Source of the DNA: Gemmataceae bacterium
GTDB lineage: Bacteria > Planctomycetota > Planctomycetia > Gemmatales > Gemmataceae
Direction of reading: 5' to 3'
Assembly: GCA_009692065.1 (NCBI GenBank)
Contig: SHZY01000057.1
Span: 1-34,827, forward strand
DNA: 34,827 bases
How positions within the stretch are numbered: the first letter of the stretch is position 1; each line of letters starts with the position of its first letter. Under the pieces are notes generated by a model. The model had not been told where the DNA came from and did not search any database. It saw only the letters and a list, made by a program, of their open reading frames with translations. Of the stretch, positions 33,754 through 34,827 are shown in pieces. The translations under genes were made by a program, and so were the position numbers.

Positions 33754-34650
33754 ATGCCAATCCACGCCTCCTTCGAAGTGCAAGGCCACCGAGGCGCCGG
33801 CGCCTTGTTGCCTGAGAATACGCTGGCGAGCTTCGAATTGGCGCTCGACCTCGGCGTCACATCGATCGAAACCGACGTGCATTTGACGCGCGACGATGTG
33901 CCGGTCCTCGTTCACGATGCATGTATCAATGACGGACAGGGCCCGCTTGTTCGATCGTTGACGCTCCAGCAACTTCGCAGCCACCGCCTGCCAGTGGGCA
34001 GTGAGCAGTGGCCAGTGGGCAGTAACCAACCTTCGTCCTCTTTACTGCCCACTGCCGACTGCCCACTGGCCACTGCCCAGCGTGGCATCCCGACGCTCAC
34101 GGAGTTCTTCGAGTTCGTTGCCGCGTATACGACGTCAGCCGAGAAGACGAGAGCGCAACAGGAGGGCGCCCGCCGGCTGATCTTCGACATCGAACTGAAG
34201 CGGGTGCCGTTTGAGCCGGAAACGGTGGGCGATGGCTTCACGGGAAATGCGCCGGCGCTGCTGGAGCGCCTGGTCCTCGCCGCGATCCAGCAGGTCGGCG
34301 TCCTCAAGCGCGCGCGCGTGCGCAGTTTCGACCATCGCAGCGTGTGGGCGATCAAGCAGTTGGAGCCAACGCTTGAGACCGCGATCCTGATTTATGAAAC
34401 GGTGCCGATGAACATCGGCGCCATGCTGGCCGCGGCCCAGGCGGACATCTACTGTCCCGATTTTCACAACGTCGATGCCGAGGTCGTCCGGCAAGTGCAC
34501 GCGGCCGACAAGCGCATCATCCCCTACACCGTGAACGAGCCCCGCGACTGGGAACGCCTCATCGCCTGGGGTGTTGATGGCATCACCACCGATTATCCAG
34601 ATCGCCTGCTCGCGTGGCTCGACGGAGAGTCCGTAGTCAGTGGTCCGTAG
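33754..34650 (+). CDS. Glycerophosphodiester phosphodiesterase
   Basis: GDPD hydrolyses deacylated phospholipids (glycerophosphodiesters) to glycerol-3-phosphate and an alcohol. The 298-residue TIM-barrel protein has the catalytic HRGAGALLPENT (H12), metal-binding SIETDVHLT (E39, D41), VHD with H54, DIELK and the C-terminal GVDGITTDYPD. No signal peptide is seen, so it is probably cytoplasmic. Residues 80-109 come from an inverted repeat of CAGTGGGCAGT-type units inserted in frame; ordinary family members have a short loop there before GIPTL-type sequence. The C-terminus SVVSGP and the TAG stop come from a separate TCCGTAGTCAGT repeat. GAGG upstream of ATG 33754 supports the start. Confidence 0.9.
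   Translation: MPIHASFEVQGHRGAGALLPENTLASFELALDLGVTSIETDVHLTRDDVPVLVHDACINDGQGPLVRSLTLQQLRSHRLPVGSEQWPVGSNQPSSSLLPTADCPLATAQRGIPTLTEFFEFVAAYTTSAEKTRAQQEGARRLIFDIELKRVPFEPETVGDGFTGNAPALLERLVLAAIQQVGVLKRARVRSFDHRSVWAIKQLEPTLETAILIYETVPMNIGAMLAAAQADIYCPDFHNVDAEVVRQVHAADKRIIPYTVNEPRDWERLIAWGVDGITTDYPDRLLAWLDGESVVSGP
33991..34080. repeat. Inverted repeat (CAGTGGGCAGT family) inside the GDPD coding region
   Basis: CCAGTGGGCAGTGAGCAGTG and following bases (33991-34025) pair with TTACTGCCCACTGCCGACTG and following bases (34042-34080). The element is 90 bases (30 codons) and keeps the reading frame. Confidence 0.85.
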
Positions 34651-34657
34651 TCAGTGG
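34628..34657 (+). repeat. Tandem TCCGTAGTCAGT repeat covering the GDPD stop codon
   Basis: Two tandem units, AGTCCGTAGTCAGTGG and TCCGTAGTCAGTGG. The TAG of the second CCGTAGTC unit is the GDPD stop codon (34648-34650). No inverted partner arm is visible nearby, unlike the copies at 768-898 and 12918-12996. Confidence 0.8.
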
Positions 34658-34778
34658 CCTGGCAGGTTCTGCTAGGGTCCATTCCCGAAAAGGGGTGACT
34701 TGAAACCAGGTTAGATGATACGATAGCCGGCCACGGAAGGCGAGAAAAACAAGCCTGTCCGCAGGGAGGATGGACATC

Positions 34779-34827
34779 ATGGAGGTTCGTGTGGAATCCA
34801 AGAAAGGAACCGTTGTCACCGGGATCG
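34779..34827 (+). CDS. Start of a gene cut by the window edge, possibly a STAS-domain (anti-anti-sigma) protein
   Basis: Only 16 codons are visible, beginning MEVRVESKKGTVVTGI. AGGGAGG nine bases upstream is a strong Shine-Dalgarno for ATG 34779; an in-frame ATG at 34770 would sit on top of that site and is unlikely. The opening strand pattern resembles STAS-domain anti-sigma factor antagonists, but so few residues do not allow a firm call. Confidence 0.5.
   Translation, partial: MEVRVESKKGTVVTGI

Noticed and set aside
1..34827. tRNA or rRNA genes
   Set aside because: No intergenic stretch showed a recognisable cloverleaf or rRNA segment by eye. A covariance-model scan would be needed to exclude one firmly.

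Overview
The window looks like a GC-rich planctomycete chromosome, most likely a Gemmata-type lineage. I infer this from gene content and style, not from a marker gene. The signs are an exported protein with an N-terminal LEER motif, a eukaryotic-type Ser/Thr kinase with a C-terminal membrane anchor, an FG-GAP/UnbV protein, a large LptD-like outer-membrane protein, a DevBCA-type exporter, and very many dispersed palindromic repeats. About 24 complete protein genes are supported on both strands. No rRNA, tRNA or CRISPR array was recognised.

Layout. 1-3.8 kb: mutL (endonuclease type) and an FG-GAP protein, both on the minus strand, separated by a long inverted repeat. 3.8-8.5 kb is an accessory, defence-flavoured stretch. 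It holds a beta-class DNA methyltransferase, a small unknown gene, an AIPR-type abortive-infection gene split by a frameshift, a VapBC-like toxin-antitoxin pair, and a REP-associated tyrosine transposase (RAYT) with its REP palindromes. It abuts the 3' end of glnS, and two extra copies of that 3' end lie inside the accessory stretch. This suggests accretion at, or duplication of, the glnS terminus.

8.6-17.6 kb is mostly housekeeping: glnS, a nitrilase-family amidohydrolase, a SAM methyltransferase, a FixJ/LuxR-type regulator with a degenerate receiver, an archaeal-type phosphoglycerate mutase homologue, an exported metallo-beta-lactamase-fold hydrolase, the LEER protein and ilvD. 17.6-21.8 kb: a membrane-anchored Ser/Thr kinase, a 1.1 kb decayed stretch holding an IS5-type transposase remnant, and a four-S1-domain RNA-binding protein. 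21.8-31.7 kb is a run of minus-strand genes in transcription order: LptD-like protein, short-chain dehydrogenase, asparagine synthase, FtsX-type permease, ABC ATPase and HlyD-type adaptor. The last three form a tripartite exporter. 32-34.8 kb: an FAD-dependent sugar-lactone-oxidase-like protein, a 0.2 kb nested palindromic element, a glycerophosphodiester phosphodiesterase, and the first codons of a possible STAS-domain protein.

The most striking pattern is in the repeats. At least five unrelated palindromic or inverted-repeat families sit between genes, and members also lie in frame inside coding sequences: mutL (two different families), glnS, the short-chain dehydrogenase and the phosphodiesterase. 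Several other genes take their stop codon from, or directly at the edge of, such a repeat. This resembles the Rickettsia palindromic elements, but with several families at once, and is the best candidate for an under-described phenomenon here.
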